Shown here piece by piece: positions 39,302-47,281 of a DNA stretch of 64,000 bases. How positions within the stretch are numbered: position 1 is the stretch's first letter; each line of letters opens with the position of its first letter. The position numbers and the translations under genes were made by a program. The DNA comes from Micromonospora sp. WMMD1155. Lineage in GTDB: Bacteria; Actinomycetota; Actinomycetes; Mycobacteriales; Micromonosporaceae. The stretch covers positions 1,028,501 through 1,092,500 of the forward strand of contig NZ_CP120742.1 of NCBI RefSeq assembly GCF_029581275.1, given 5' to 3'. The notes under the pieces were generated by a model that ran no database searches, was not told where the DNA came from, and saw only the letters and a list, made by a program, of their open reading frames with translations.

Positions 39302-40165
39302 ATGACCACGTTCGTCGCGCCTGACGGCACCACGCTCGCCTACCGGACCGTCGGAGTCGGAGACCCGCTGGTCTGCCTGCCCGGCGGACCGATGCGCGAC
39401 TCGGCGTACCTCGATGACCTTGGCGGTCTGGGAGCGCACCGGACGCTGGTCATCCTCGATCCGCGAGGCACCGGCCGTTCGGCCGTCCCGGCGGACGTGT
39501 CCACGTACCGCTGCGACCGCATGGTCGACGATGTGGAGGCGCTGCGCGTACACCTGGGTCTGGACCGGCTCGATGTGCTCGGGCACTCCGCGGGCGCCAA
39601 CCTGGCAATGCAGTACGTGACCCGACACCCCGAGCGGGTGGATCGGCTCGCGTTGGTCAATCCCAGCACCCGGGCGGTGGGGCTGACGGCGACGGCCGCG
39701 CTACGCGAGGAGGTCACCCGGGCGCGGGCGGCCGAGCCGTGGTTCCCGGTGGCCGCAGCGGCACTGGACTCGATGGTGGCCGGCCGATCCAGCCCGGACG
39801 CCTGGCAGGCGATAGGTCCGTTCTTCTACGGCCGCTGGGGCCCGTCGGCGCAAGCGCACCAGGCCGCCGAGGCTGGCCAGCGCAACGACGAGGCGGCGCA
39901 GATCTTCGCCGCCGACGGCGCCTTCGACCCGCCGGCCACCCGTGCTGCGCTCGCCGCGCATCGAGGCCCCGTGCTGCTACTGACCGGTGAGGTCGACCTG
40001 GGCGCGCCGCCGGGTCTGATCGCCCAGCTGGCAGAGCTGATCCCACACGCCGAGTTGGTCGTGCAGGCGGGCGCGGGGCACTACCCATGGGTGGACGACG
40101 CCGAGGCGTTCACCGTGCCGGTGGCGGCGTTCTTGAGTCTCCACCGGGGGGAGACGCGAAGGTGA
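39302..40165 (+). CDS. Alpha/beta hydrolase, proline iminopeptidase-like
   Basis: 287 aa. Nucleophile elbow GHSAGANLAMQY, oxyanion segment LPGGPMRDSAYL, acid in LTGEVDLGAP and catalytic His in AGHYPWVDD. The GGPMRDS stretch and the cap fit actinobacterial proline iminopeptidase-like hydrolases, but the substrate is unknown. The MerR-type gene follows 4 bases after the stop, so they are co-transcribed. Confidence 0.9.
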   Translation: MTTFVAPDGTTLAYRTVGVGDPLVCLPGGPMRDSAYLDDLGGLGAHRTLVILDPRGTGRSAVPADVSTYRCDRMVDDVEALRVHLGLDRLDVLGHSAGANLAMQYVTRHPERVDRLALVNPSTRAVGLTATAALREEVTRARAAEPWFPVAAAALDSMVAGRSSPDAWQAIGPFFYGRWGPSAQAHQAAEAGQRNDEAAQIFAADGAFDPPATRAALAAHRGPVLLLTGEVDLGAPPGLIAQLAELIPHAELVVQAGAGHYPWVDDAEAFTVPVAAFLSLHRGETRR

Positions 40166-40169
40166 TGAC

Positions 40170-41038
40170 ATGAGCGGGGAGACGCGGCACACGATCGGCG
40201 ACCTGGCCCGGCGGACCGGCTTGAGCGTCAAGACCATCAGGTACTACGCCGACAGCGGGATCGTCCCGCCGACCGGCCGGAGCCCGGCGGGCTACCGGCT
40301 GTTCGACGCCGAGGCGGTTGCCCGGCTGGAACTGGTCCGCACACTGCGTGACCTGGGGGTGGATCTGGCCGCCATCCGCCGCGTGGTGAACCACGAGGTG
40401 CCGCTGCACGACGTGACCGCCGCGCACGCCGAAGCGCTGGCGGTACAGATCCGGGTGCTACGGCTGCGCCAGGCGGTGCTCACCGTCGCGGCAAGGCGCG
40501 GATCGGGCCCGGCCGAGGTGGATGAGCTGGTCTGGACGGCGTGCCCGCGTACCCGGGTGTGATCGTCTCGATGACGCCGGAGCTGCCCGACGAGCCCACC
40601 ATCGAGCAGGTCGAGGCGTGGCTGGAGTTGGCCGAACTGTGCCAGGACGACACGTTCCGGGCGAGCATGCGGCGAACGGCTCAGCAGTACGCCGCCGACC
40701 ACGACGTCCCGGGGCTGCCCCGCCCGGACGCCGTCGCGGTGGTCCGGGACGCGGTGGCACCCGCCCTCGCTGCGGGTCTCGACCCGACCAGCCCGGATGC
40801 CGATCCGGTGGTCGCGGCCGTCTCCAACCGGTACATGAGCCTGCACGGTCACTGCGATGAGGCCGACCTGCGTCGGCGGTTGCTCGACCGGCTGATTCCG
40901 GCCAACGACCCCCGCCGGGACCGCTACCTCGACCTGTTGGCGGTGCTCAACGGCTGGTCGACCGGCGATGCGACGGCACCGGCGGTGGACTGGTTCATCC
41001 GGGCCCTGCGCCACCGGATGCCCGAGCCGGTCGGGTGA
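40170..41038 (+). pseudogene. MerR-family regulator gene split by a frameshift
   Basis: The first frame (40170-40562, 130 aa) is a normal MerR N-terminus: TIGDLARRTGLSVKTIRYYADSG, GYRLFDAEAVARLELVRTL and a dimerisation helix. It stops at 40562, and the +2 frame from about 40532 carries the standard C-terminal half, LDGVPAYPGVIVSMTPELP then DEPTIEQVEAWLELAELCQD, up to 41038. One missing base near 40532 explains the break; the whole would be about 289 aa. A separate start at GTG 40541 has no ribosome site. As part of the hydrolase operon it would act as its regulator. Confidence 0.8.
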
Positions 41039-41043
41039 GCCGC

Positions 41044-41979
41044 TCAGCCGAACCAGGTCATCGCCTGGCCGTGGCCTCTGGTCCAGGCCAACGGCCGCCC
41101 GTCCAGGGCGAGGACGTTGTGCAGCGCGTCGGTCGGCGGGTCGGGCAACCCGTCGTGCCCCAGCACCTCCGGCGCCTCGTTCGCGATCCAGTGGCCGGGC
41201 AGCTCACCGACCAGCCGGACGAACGCGTCCCGCCGCGGTGGGGGCACCTGGTACAGCACCGACGTGTGGAAGACCACGAGCGTCGCGTCGGCCGGCGCGC
41301 GGGCCGCCAGCGCCGGCAGGTCGTCCACCAGATCACCACGGACCAGCAGCGGCGGATCGGCCGCGGCGACCGCCGCCGCGGCGCGCAGCCGGGCCCGCCG
41401 GTGCGCGTGCTCCGGCCAGATCAACGCGTCAAGCCAGGACACGTCGCCAGGGTCGGTCACGTCGAGCGGGTTCAGGTCGAGACCGGCCCGCCACACCACC
41501 CGGGGTACGCCTGCCGGCGGCACCAACCCTTCGGCCGCGCACTCCAGGACCGGCTCACCGGTGCCGACCTGGTGCTCCCCGTAGCGGTATGCGTACCGGT
41601 CGGGGTAGAGGCAGAGCCCGGCTGACGCGCCGACCTCCAGCAGGGCGAGGGGCTGTGGCAGCGCGGCGAGCACCGGCAGCAGCACCGCGCACCGGCCGGC
41701 CTCGTTCGTCTGAGTCGCCCGGGTGAGCAGCTCCGCCTTGACGGCGGGCCAGTGCGTCAGCACGTAGTCGTGGAACGCGGCCGGGTCGCCGACCGGCCCG
41801 CCCAGCCAGCGGACGACGCTGAACAACAGGTTCGGCTGCCGCTTGGCCGGCGGGACCTCGTCCAGCAGATCGAGCAGGGACTCATCGTGGGCGACGGCAG
41901 CCGACAGGCGCTCGTAGGTGGGCGACACCCCGCGCGCCTCACGGCTGCCGAACTCGACGTACGCCTCGGCGGTCGTCAT
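41044..41979 (-). CDS. DUF2332 family protein
   Basis: 311 aa from ATG 41979. Family features: LLFSVVRWLGG near residue 65, NEAGRCAVLLPVLAALPQPL with a SAM-like loop LLEVGASAGLCLYPDRYAY and VVFHTSVLYQVPP. The fold looks like a Rossmann methyltransferase relative, without assigned chemistry. It converges with the MerR gene by 5 bases. Confidence 0.88.
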   Translation of the reverse strand: MTTAEAYVEFGSREARGVSPTYERLSAAVAHDESLLDLLDEVPPAKRQPNLLFSVVRWLGGPVGDPAAFHDYVLTHWPAVKAELLTRATQTNEAGRCAVLLPVLAALPQPLALLEVGASAGLCLYPDRYAYRYGEHQVGTGEPVLECAAEGLVPPAGVPRVVWRAGLDLNPLDVTDPGDVSWLDALIWPEHAHRRARLRAAAAVAAADPPLLVRGDLVDDLPALAARAPADATLVVFHTSVLYQVPPPRRDAFVRLVGELPGHWIANEAPEVLGHDGLPDPPTDALHNVLALDGRPLAWTRGHGQAMTWFG

Positions 41980-42117
41980 GCGGTCATCGTCGCAGCCCAC
42001 TCCTCGGTATTTCAGCCCCCGTACCCGTGGGTTGGCTCACCCGCCTTCTAGAGTGCTGCGGCGGTCGGACCCTTGAGCAGCAGCTCAGCCGGCCTGGGCA
42101 ACGGGGAGGGACGTGTC

Positions 42118-43230
42118 GTGCGGGGTAACAATGTCCGCGTACTCATCGCCGGCGGGGGCATCGCCGGGCTGGCGACTGTCGCCGCGTTGCGCGAGTGGAG
42201 CGCCACTGTCGACGTGGTCGAACGGTCGCCTGGGCCGACCGACTCCGGCACCGGCATCTACCTCACCGGCAACGCCACTCGCGCGCTCGACGTCCTCGGG
42301 CTGCGGGAACCGGTCGCCGACGTCGCCGTGGAGATCACCCGGCAGCGCAGCGCGAACCAGCGCGGGCGTCGCCTCTTCGACATCGACGTGGCCGCGCTGT
42401 GGCAGGGCGTCGGGCCGTGCATGTCGCTGCCCAGGGCACAGCTGAACCGGGCCCTGTTGGCCGGCGTCGGAGGCGCCCCGATCCGCTGGGGGCACCACCC
42501 GACCGCACTCTCCCAGGAGGGCGACCGGGTCGCCGTGGAGTTCGACGACGGCAGCACCGAGCGGTACGACCTGGTGATCGGCGCGGACGGGGTGAACTCG
42601 ACCGTGCGCCGGCTCGCCTTCGACGGCCAGGCGGCCCGCGATCTCGGCCAGTACGCGTACCGCTGGGTTGCTCCCCGGATCGACGACGAGCCGTTCTGGT
42701 CGGTGCAGTTCGGGCGCGGGAGGCAGTTCCTGACGATCCCGATCAGCACCGAGCAGACGTACTGCTACTACAACGACGGCCCGGTGGCCGATCGGCCGGG
42801 CTGGCGCGACGACGTGGCCAAGTCGTTCACCGAGCCGGCGGCCATCATGCTCAAGGCCCTGGACCACGACGACAGCACCCTGCACGCCGGGCCGAACCAG
42901 GAGATCGCGCTCGACTCCTGGTCCCGGGGGCCGGTGCTGCTGATCGGCGACGCCGCCCACGCCACCTCACCGAACATGGCCCAGGGCGCGGCCATGGCCC
43001 TGGAGGACGCGGTCGTGCTCGCGTCGTCGTTGACCGCCGCCGACTCCGTCGCCGAGGCATTGCGGGGTTACGAGGCGCGGCGACGCCCGCGCACGAACTG
43101 GGTGCTCAGCCAGACGCACCGCCGGGACAAGGCCACCGGGCTTCCGCCCGCGCTGCGCGACCTGGTGATGCGCCGCCTCGGCGAGCAGCTGTTCCGGTCG
43201 AACTACGGGCCGCTGTTCACCCAGCCCTGA
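42118..43230 (+). CDS. FAD-dependent monooxygenase (PHBH fold)
   Basis: 370 aa from GTG 42118 with GGGAGGG 7 bases upstream. FAD motifs: VLIAGGGIAGLATVAAL (GxGxxG), DLVIGADGVNS (DG) and LLIGDAAHATSPNMAQGA (GD). A single-component aromatic hydroxylase type acting with NAD(P)H; it could modify a drug-like aromatic or a polyketide. No biosynthetic cluster is visible, and the following NIPSNAP-like gene may be functionally linked. Confidence 0.93.
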   Translation: MRGNNVRVLIAGGGIAGLATVAALREWSATVDVVERSPGPTDSGTGIYLTGNATRALDVLGLREPVADVAVEITRQRSANQRGRRLFDIDVAALWQGVGPCMSLPRAQLNRALLAGVGGAPIRWGHHPTALSQEGDRVAVEFDDGSTERYDLVIGADGVNSTVRRLAFDGQAARDLGQYAYRWVAPRIDDEPFWSVQFGRGRQFLTIPISTEQTYCYYNDGPVADRPGWRDDVAKSFTEPAAIMLKALDHDDSTLHAGPNQEIALDSWSRGPVLLIGDAAHATSPNMAQGAAMALEDAVVLASSLTAADSVAEALRGYEARRRPRTNWVLSQTHRRDKATGLPPALRDLVMRRLGEQLFRSNYGPLFTQP

Positions 43231-43278
43231 CCGGGTTGCTTTCCGCCAGGAGCCCGGCACCGGTCGTAGGGTGGGGTC

Positions 43279-43590
43279 ATGATCACGTGCGTCGTGCACT
43301 ACACGATCGATCCCGCGCAGATCGCGGCGTTCGAGGACTTCGCCCGCGCATGGATGGGGCTCGTGGCCAGCCACGGCGGGGTGCACCACGGCTACTTCCT
43401 GCCCGCCGAGGGTGCCAGCGACAAGGCCGAGGCGCTGTTCAGCTTCGAGAGCCTGGCAGCGTACGAGCGTTACCGCGCTCGGTTCGGCCACGACCCGGAG
43501 TTCGTCGCGGCCGACCGCATCCGCGACGACTCGGGTTGTGTCGTGCGATACGAGCGGACGTTCATGCGCCCGCTCCTGCCGACTGACTGA
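43279..43590 (+). CDS. NIPSNAP-family ferredoxin-like barrel protein
   Basis: 103 aa: CVVHYTIDPAQIAAFEDFARA and the helix-strand repeats match NIPSNAP/dimeric alpha-beta barrel proteins. The enzymatic role is unclear. It follows the monooxygenase gene by 48 bases in the same direction. Confidence 0.85.
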   Translation: MITCVVHYTIDPAQIAAFEDFARAWMGLVASHGGVHHGYFLPAEGASDKAEALFSFESLAAYERYRARFGHDPEFVAADRIRDDSGCVVRYERTFMRPLLPTD

Positions 43591-43659
43591 GCCCTCGTGG
43601 TGTCGGCCGGCATGGCGCGCCTACCCGCCCGCCCTGTCGAGGGCACCAATCCCGAAAAG

Positions 43660-43701
43660 CGATACACCTCAGAGTCATAACTATGACCCTGAGGTATACG
43701 G
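43660..43701. repeat. Imperfect palindrome, operator-like
   Basis: Arms of 20 bases (43660-43679 and 43682-43701) match at 16 positions and centre on TCATA-AC-TATGA. It is much more AT-rich than its surroundings and lies between a NIPSNAP gene and a folD remnant. It may be an operator, a terminator or a dispersed repeat. Confidence 0.55.
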
Positions 43702-43713
43702 ACTAACAGCAGC

Positions 43714-43937
43714 ATGCCCCCAGCCCGGGTCTGCCCGGCACTGACGGCGCAACTGGGCAGCCGCGCCGACATCCTCGTCGCCGCCGCCGGACGTGGACGA
43801 AACGTGCGCCGAGGCCGCCGGTGCCACCACGCCCCGGGTGGGCGGTGTCGGCCCGACCACCGTCGCGATGCTGTTCCGCAATGCCGTACGCGCCGCCGAG
43901 CGCGCGAGCAAGCAGCCCGATCGCCGAGATCACGTGA
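43714..43937 (+). pseudogene. Remnant of folD (methylenetetrahydrofolate dehydrogenase/cyclohydrolase) C-terminus
   Basis: The frame at 43714 reads LTAQLGSRADILVAAAGRG, the NAD(P)-domain strand of FolD. The next frame then reads EAAGATTPRVGGVGPTTVA and MLFRNAVRAAERASKQ, matching the FolD end ([20 protein letters not shown]). About 25-30 residues between the two pieces are missing, and the N-terminal two-thirds is absent, so it cannot encode an active enzyme. The rest of the 357-base gap at 43591-43947 holds only the palindrome. Confidence 0.7.
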
Positions 43938-43947
43938 TGCTGAGCAG

Positions 43948-44451
43948 TCAGAGCGGAGGGCGCCACTCCTTGAGCCGGCGCACGGGCATGTAGCCGGCAT
44001 ACGGCCAGAGCTGCACCCGCCACCTGTCGCCAGGGGTGATCGAGCCGGGCCAGCCGCGGTTGACGAACCCTCGACCCGATATCCGTGCGCCATATCGACC
44101 GCTCGGCACCTCGAAGTCGGCAACGGCGTCAGTGGGGCTCAAGTAGCGAAGCACATCATCGACCACCCGGAGGCCGGCCTCGAACGCCTCTTCCCAATCC
44201 TCGGAATCATCGAGCGGCCGGGCTTCCCAGAGCTCCAGACGGAACGGCATCTCGACGTTGTTCTGGTGAGGGGAGATAACGATGACCCCGTGGTCGTCTG
44301 CCGCGATGCCTGAACCGTTGATCGCTTGTTCGAGGAGGGTCATGTAGTCGGCATCAGGCGATGGATTACCGCAGAGGCAGAACTGCCCATAGTCGAGCCG
44401 AACGGCTCTCTCCTCGGCCCGACGTGGTGCTGGCCGACTCACGTAGGGCAT
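43948..44451 (-). CDS. Hypothetical protein
   Basis: 167 aa from ATG 44451 (MPYVSRPAPRRAEERAV). The body is acidic and polar (LDYGQFCLCGNPSPDADYMT, WEARPLDDSEDWEEAFEAGL) and ends in a basic strand-rich part. I recognise no family. The frame stays open to 44715; the extra N-terminus (SPDGDLIAVGGSLGRLQW) resembles one WD40 blade, so it could be a fused fragment of something else. Start uncertain. Confidence 0.6.
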   Translation of the reverse strand: MPYVSRPAPRRAEERAVRLDYGQFCLCGNPSPDADYMTLLEQAINGSGIAADDHGVIVISPHQNNVEMPFRLELWEARPLDDSEDWEEAFEAGLRVVDDVLRYLSPTDAVADFEVPSGRYGARISGRGFVNRGWPGSITPGDRWRVQLWPYAGYMPVRRLKEWRPPL

Positions 44452-44788
44452 TGTGCCCGTCGTGTTCGCGTCGTCGCCAGCCCTGACCCCGCTCGTTGCC
44501 GCACGGCCTCTCACGCCATCCGAGGTCGTCGGTCCGGTATACCGCCACCCGATTCGACCCGGAACCGCAGAGACGGCACAGCCGTGCCACTGCAATCGGC
44601 CCAGAGAACCACCGACCGCGATCAGATCGCCGTCGGGAGATTCAGCAGTGACGCAGGGCTGGCCGATCTCGCGGAACGGCCCGGCACCCAGCACGCTCGC
44701 CTCCGGATGCTTCACCGGATGGTGGCGGGTTCGATTCTCCCGGTCATGTCGACATCCTGCATGGCCTGCGGCTCAAGGACAACGCAGT
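44452..44788. other. Gene-poor gap with possible protein extension
   Basis: About 340 bases between two minus-strand genes. The first 264 bases are open in frame with the gene at 43948 but have no convincing start. A tRNA T-arm-like string lies at 44727-44741, without the rest of a tRNA. Confidence 0.35.
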
Positions 44789-44956
44789 TCATTGGCGCGG
44801 CTTCTTGCGCAGGGAGATCTCCTCCAGGTGCTGGAGCTGGTGCTGCCGGACCATTTCGTCCCAGACCTCCTGGTCGTAGTCCGGATCCGGCGGGATCCAC
44901 TTGTGCGAGTTGTCGCTGTAGTGGAACCGCTCGTCGCCCGGCCGGATCAGGCTCAC
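44789..44956 (-). CDS. Small protein, fourth gene of the overlapping micro-operon
   Basis: 55 aa from GTG 44956, overlapping the previous stop by 4 bases (GTGA). Very polar: FHYSDNSHKWIPPDPDYDQE then EVWDEMVRQHQLQHLEEISL with a basic end. The second half looks like an amphipathic helix. No Cys, unlike the three preceding proteins. No family recognised. Confidence 0.55.
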   Translation of the reverse strand: MSLIRPGDERFHYSDNSHKWIPPDPDYDQEVWDEMVRQHQLQHLEEISLRKKPRQ

Positions 44957-45171
44957 CGGACCCAGCCCAGGAAGCGTCGGTGCAGCAGCCCGGCGGGCAC
45001 CCAGGTCAGGTCCTCGGCAGCCCAGACCAGGTAGGACCCCATGTAGAGGGCCAACGACACAGGTGTGCCCTCGAACTCGGCGCGCAGTTCGGTGCGCCGG
45101 GTCGGGCAGGGCCAGGGCGCGTCGCAGCCGCCGCAGGTCCACACCGGTAGGACCGGGCCGTGGGTGGTCAC
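44953..45171 (-). CDS. Small Cys-containing protein, third gene of the micro-operon
   Basis: 72 aa from GTG 45171, sharing GTGA with the previous stop. It starts VTTHGPVLPVWTCGGCDAPW with CGGC plus PCP, a possible zinc knuckle, followed by ALYMGSYLVWAAEDLTWVP and a basic end. No family recognised. Confidence 0.6.
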   Translation of the reverse strand: MTTHGPVLPVWTCGGCDAPWPCPTRRTELRAEFEGTPVSLALYMGSYLVWAAEDLTWVPAGLLHRRFLGWVR

Positions 45172-45347
45172 GGCAGACCATCCAGGAAACGCCGGGTGGT
45201 GGCCCGGGCATGCCAGCGGGTGGCCCATTCGGCCTGATAGCAGGGGTACGGGGACAGTCGCGCCCACCACCAGCGACAGCCAGCGCAGAGCCCGTCGACG
45301 CCGGGCAGGTGCACGGACAAGATTCGTCCGATCTGATCCTCGGTCAC
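45168..45347 (-). CDS. Small Cys-containing protein, second gene of the micro-operon
   Basis: 59 aa from GTG 45347 (GGAGCAGGA just upstream), overlapping the first gene's stop by GTGA. It contains LCAGCRWWWARLSPYPCYQA, so three Cys, aromatic residues and a basic C-terminus (RATTRRFLDGLP). No family recognised. Confidence 0.6.
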   Translation of the reverse strand: MTEDQIGRILSVHLPGVDGLCAGCRWWWARLSPYPCYQAEWATRWHARATTRRFLDGLP

Positions 45348-45532
45348 TCCTGCTCCTCCCCCGGCCAGTGGCCTCGCCGGATCGGGATGCGGTGCCTGGC
45401 CTGGCACGGCAGGTCGGCCCCACATCGGCAGACCCACCGCCACCGCTGCCACGACCAGACCGGCCGATGGCGCCGAGCCAGAGTCAGCGCCACCGCCAGC
45501 AGGTAGTCGTCGTACGGCACATGCGATCCCAT
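45344..45532 (-). CDS. Small Cys-containing protein, first gene of the micro-operon
   Basis: 62 aa from ATG 45532. Tryptophan-rich middle (VWSWQRWRWVCRCGADLPCQ) with three Cys, then basic residues and an acidic end. The short distance to the plus-strand start at 45653 makes the 120 bases between a shared divergent promoter. No family recognised. Confidence 0.6.
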   Translation of the reverse strand: MGSHVPYDDYLLAVALTLARRHRPVWSWQRWRWVCRCGADLPCQARHRIPIRRGHWPGEEQE

Positions 45533-45544
45533 GAGACCCCAAAC

Positions 45545-45597
45545 TTGGACTCCTATTTTGGAAGTACAACCACATTTAAGTTGGACTCCTATTTTGG
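45545..45597. promoter_or_regulatory. Duplicated 17-bp element in the divergent promoter
   Basis: TTGGACTCCTATTTTGG occurs twice, at 45545-45561 and 45581-45597, 36 bases apart start to start, with different flanks. The repeat is far AT-richer than its surroundings and contains -35-like TTGGAC and -10-like TATTTT. It lies directly in front of the micro-operon and could be the binding site of the neighbouring HTH protein. Confidence 0.65.
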
Positions 45598-45652
45598 GAA
45601 CCTCTACGCGGCGTGTCGTGGGATCCAGCTAGAGCCACGCCATAATCAGCCG

Positions 45653-46513
45653 GTGGTGAACCCGACGATCCAGCGACGACGCCTCGGCCTTGCCCTCAAA
45701 CGCGCCCGTGAAGGTGCAGGCAAGACGCAGGACGAGGCGGCCGCCGTCATCGACGCGGCAGCAAGCAAGATCAGCAGAGTCGAGCTTGGACAGTCGGGCA
45801 TCAAGCTCACCGACCTGAACCTGCTACTCGACCTCTATGGGGTCCGGGGCGATGACGCCGAGCCGCTACGCGACCTTGCACGAGCAGGGCGACAACGCGG
45901 GCGCTGGAGCACATACCGAAACGCCGTGCCGGACTGGTTCCGCCAGTACCTGGACCTCGAAGGTGACGCGTCAGAGATCCGCTGGTACCAGCCAGAGGTC
46001 ATCCCAGGAGTCCTTCAGGTCGAGCCCTACATCCGCGCCATGAACGCGATCGCCCACCCACGCCCGCCCACCGATGAGGTCGACCGGCAGGTTGCCGTGC
46101 GCTTGGAACGGCAGTCGATTCTGCGGCAGGACGACGGGCCTGACCTGAGCTTCATCCTCAGCGAGTCGGCGCTGCGCCGAAGCATCGGTGACGCGACGAC
46201 GATGCGCAATCAGCTCCTGCACCTGGCAGAGGTGAGCGAGCAGCCCAACGTCACCCTTCAAGTGTTTCCGTTCAACGCACAGACCTATGAGACGGCATCG
46301 TTCAGCTTCATCATCCTGCGCTTCGGGGACGACGCGGCATCGGACGTGATCTACGTCGAGACGTTCACCGACGCCGACTACCTTGACCGGCCAGACGCCG
46401 TACGGGCCTACACTCGACTGTGGGACCGACTCCGGGCAGCCGCTCTCGGGCCGGTAGAGTCGCGCAAGCTCATCCTGAGGATGGCGGACGACGTGGAGCG
46501 GCAACAGACCTGA
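45653..46513 (+). CDS. XRE-family HTH regulator with DUF5753 domain
   Basis: 286 aa from GTG 45653; CATAAT at 45641-45646 ends 6 bases before it, a typical leaderless layout. HTH_31/XRE domain at about 8-62 (LGLALKRAREGAGKTQDEAA), then DUF5753 (WYQPEVIPGVLQVEPYIRAM through VFPFNAQTYETASFSFIILR). These proteins, related to Streptomyces WhiJ, pair with a DUF397 partner and control development or islands. The DUF397 gene follows after 10 bases. A fragment of a second copy lies at 47100. Confidence 0.92.
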   Translation: MVNPTIQRRRLGLALKRAREGAGKTQDEAAAVIDAAASKISRVELGQSGIKLTDLNLLLDLYGVRGDDAEPLRDLARAGRQRGRWSTYRNAVPDWFRQYLDLEGDASEIRWYQPEVIPGVLQVEPYIRAMNAIAHPRPPTDEVDRQVAVRLERQSILRQDDGPDLSFILSESALRRSIGDATTMRNQLLHLAEVSEQPNVTLQVFPFNAQTYETASFSFIILRFGDDAASDVIYVETFTDADYLDRPDAVRAYTRLWDRLRAAALGPVESRKLILRMADDVERQQT

Positions 46514-46523
46514 GAGAGTGATC

Positions 46524-46706
46524 ATGGAGACTTCGGATCGCCTGGTCTGGCGCAAGTCGAGCTACAGCGACAACAACGGCGGCGCTTGTGTCGAGGTTGC
46601 CGAGCTGGACACGAGCATCGTGGTGCGCGACAGCAAGGACCCCAATGGGTCGACCCTTCGCTTCACGAAAGGCGCATGGACGGGGTTCGTCCGGAACATC
46701 CGGTAG
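46524..46706 (+). CDS. DUF397 small protein
   Basis: 60 aa: LVWRKSSYSDNNGGACVEVA, then VVRDSKDPNGSTLRF and WTGFVRNIR, the DUF397 pattern (W-x-KSSYS-x-G-xx-CVEVA). ATG 46524 or GTG 46518. DUF397 proteins pair with and probably modulate the DUF5753-type regulator encoded just upstream. Confidence 0.93.
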   Translation: METSDRLVWRKSSYSDNNGGACVEVAELDTSIVVRDSKDPNGSTLRFTKGAWTGFVRNIR

Positions 46707-46857
46707 CTCCCGGTCGCAATACCCACGGCAGCAGGCGTGCCATGCCCTTGGGTGGCGCTAGAGCTTCCGGCGGCGGCAAGCGGCACCCACGTCGAGGTAA
46801 GGTGCGTCCTGGTAGACCGGCCCCGGGCACAACCCAACGCTCACCTACGGTAAGGCT

Positions 46858-47067
46858 GTGAAGCGACCGCGCTTGTACGGGCCTGGCGAGTTGGCCGCCC
46901 TGTTCAACGTGTCGCGGCAGAGGGTACTCCAGATCACCCGCCGGCCCGGCTTTCCCGAGCCGATGGCCCGCCTGATCGGGACGACTATCTGGGACGCCGA
47001 CGAGGTAGACGAGTGGGCCAGGCACAACCGCCCACCACGCCCAACTGAAGGCGACAAAGACCACTGA
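46858..47067 (+). CDS. Small AlpA-like helix-turn-helix protein
   Basis: 69 aa from GTG 46858. YGPGELAALFNVSRQRVLQI is a winged-helix MerR/AlpA-type HTH, followed by GFPEPMARLIGTTIWDADEV, as in excisionase-like proteins. Such proteins guide integrases, but there is no integrase nearby. The preceding 150 bases (46707-46857) show nothing else. Confidence 0.75.
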   Translation: MKRPRLYGPGELAALFNVSRQRVLQITRRPGFPEPMARLIGTTIWDADEVDEWARHNRPPRPTEGDKDH

Positions 47068-47099
47068 TTCGGCTGCAACTAGCAGAAGGTCGTTTCGGA

Positions 47100-47243
47100 C
47101 CGGTCCGTCAGTACCTGGACCTCGAAGGTGACGCGTCGAAGATCCGCTGGTATCAGCCAGAGGCCGTAAGTCGAGCTACAGCGACAACAGCTGTGGCGCA
47201 TGCGTCGAGGCAGCCAAAACTGGTACGAGCATTGCGGTGCACG
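47100..47243 (+). pseudogene. Chimeric scar of a second DUF5753-DUF397 gene pair
   Basis: 47105-47163 is nearly identical to 45942-46000 inside the DUF5753 gene (QYLDLEGDAS, RWYQPE). At about 47164 it jumps to sequence matching 46552-46630 in the DUF397 gene (KSSYSDN..C..CVEAA). It is therefore a decayed, internally deleted copy of the pair with about 480 bases lost at the join. Confidence 0.8.
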
Positions 47244-47281
47244 GCGGTATGCGCGCTGTTGTCGATGTTAGGTTCGCCGGC

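Noticed and set aside
44727-44741. tRNA T-arm-like string (GGGTTCGATTCTCCC)
   Set aside because: Stem has a mismatch and no matching acceptor, D or anticodon arm is found upstream; not a tRNA and no clear attachment site.
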